Shown here: in pieces, positions 63,961 through 64,000 of the stretch
Numbering within the stretch: the first letter of the stretch is position 1
Layout: each line of letters opens with the position of its first letter
Assembly (NCBI RefSeq): GCF_001679645.1
Contig: NZ_LRUN01000053.1
Location: forward strand, 21,642 to 85,641
Direction: 5' to 3'
DNA: 64,000 bases
DNA from: Pseudomonas bananamidigenes
Lineage (GTDB): Bacteria; Pseudomonadota; Gammaproteobacteria; Pseudomonadales; Pseudomonadaceae
Translations under genes and position numbers: made by a program
The notes under the pieces: model-generated
The model's database searches: none
Seen by the model: the letters and a program-made list of their open reading frames with translations, nothing else
Told to the model about the DNA's origin: nothing

Positions 63961-64000
63961 AGCGTACGGCACTTCGCTGAGGCTCAGTGTTCCCTCGCTA

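Overview
The window is a gene-dense, GC-rich chromosome segment from a Pseudomonas, most likely of the P. fluorescens group. The evidence is the gacA-uvrC-pgsA-tRNA(Gly/Cys/Leu) block with its TTG-started gacA, REP-type palindromes (GTGGGAGCGAGC families), aerobic cobalamin genes, and several typical soil-pseudomonad catabolic loci. No rRNA operon, CRISPR array, prophage or intact insertion sequence is visible.

Layout. 1-805: 3' part of a nitronate monooxygenase. 878-3509: modABC molybdate transporter behind a near-perfect ModE operator. 3581-6904: topoisomerase IB, an ABC-F ATPase, and a small protein behind a structured leader and terminator. 7023-7145: aldehyde dehydrogenase remnant. 7243-11483 (minus): tRNA-Leu, tRNA-Cys and tRNA-Gly, then pgsA, uvrC, gacA and a GNAT enzyme. 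11669-13206: DAHP synthase preceded by two aromatic-rich leader peptides and an intrinsic terminator. 13254-15942: a three-repeat protein, a lipase without signal peptide, and a parvulin. 16076-21614: yejABEF peptide importer with a single-base frameshift in yejF. 21710-27591: sigma-54-dependent (R)-3-hydroxybutyrate locus (regulator, permease, dehydrogenase, acetoacetyl-CoA synthetase). 27598-31386: a 1262-residue toxin-like protein with an aspzincin-type metalloprotease signature. 31509-35606: PilU-like ATPase, hybrid sensor kinase, second parvulin. 35655-42287 (minus): a probable D-amino-acid uptake and catabolism cluster (PfkB kinase, PLP deaminase with a second single-base frameshift, IclR regulator, RidA, polar amino acid ABC transporter). 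42626-43057: thioredoxin-like protein. 43233-51651: wecB-nfrB-nfrA-DUF4434-diguanylate cyclase operon. 51657-56867: TerC/CBS protein, a MerR regulator with a divergent flavin oxidoreductase, and a phospholipase D-like protein. 56908-63795 (minus): cobalamin-riboswitch-headed cobW-cobN-chlID cluster. The window ends in a dispersed repeat.

The most interesting systems are these. (1) The five-gene operon at 43.2-51.7 kb looks like a self-contained, c-di-GMP-controlled exopolysaccharide secretion machine of the NfrA/NfrB (N4 receptor) type. It makes its own UDP-ManNAc (WecB) and carries a dedicated diguanylate cyclase; NfrB has four MshEN-type c-di-GMP-binding motifs. (2) The cobalt chelatase ATPase and VWA parts lie in different frames, joined by an A AAA AAG heptamer, a 5-nt spacer and a perfect 13-bp stem: a textbook -1 programmed frameshift. 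(3) A complete REP pair sits in frame inside cobN. (4) Two tandem aromatic leader peptides precede DAHP synthase.

Two other frame breaks (yejF and the PLP deaminase) are single G losses in GG context without recoding signals. They look like mutations or sequencing errors, not recoding.
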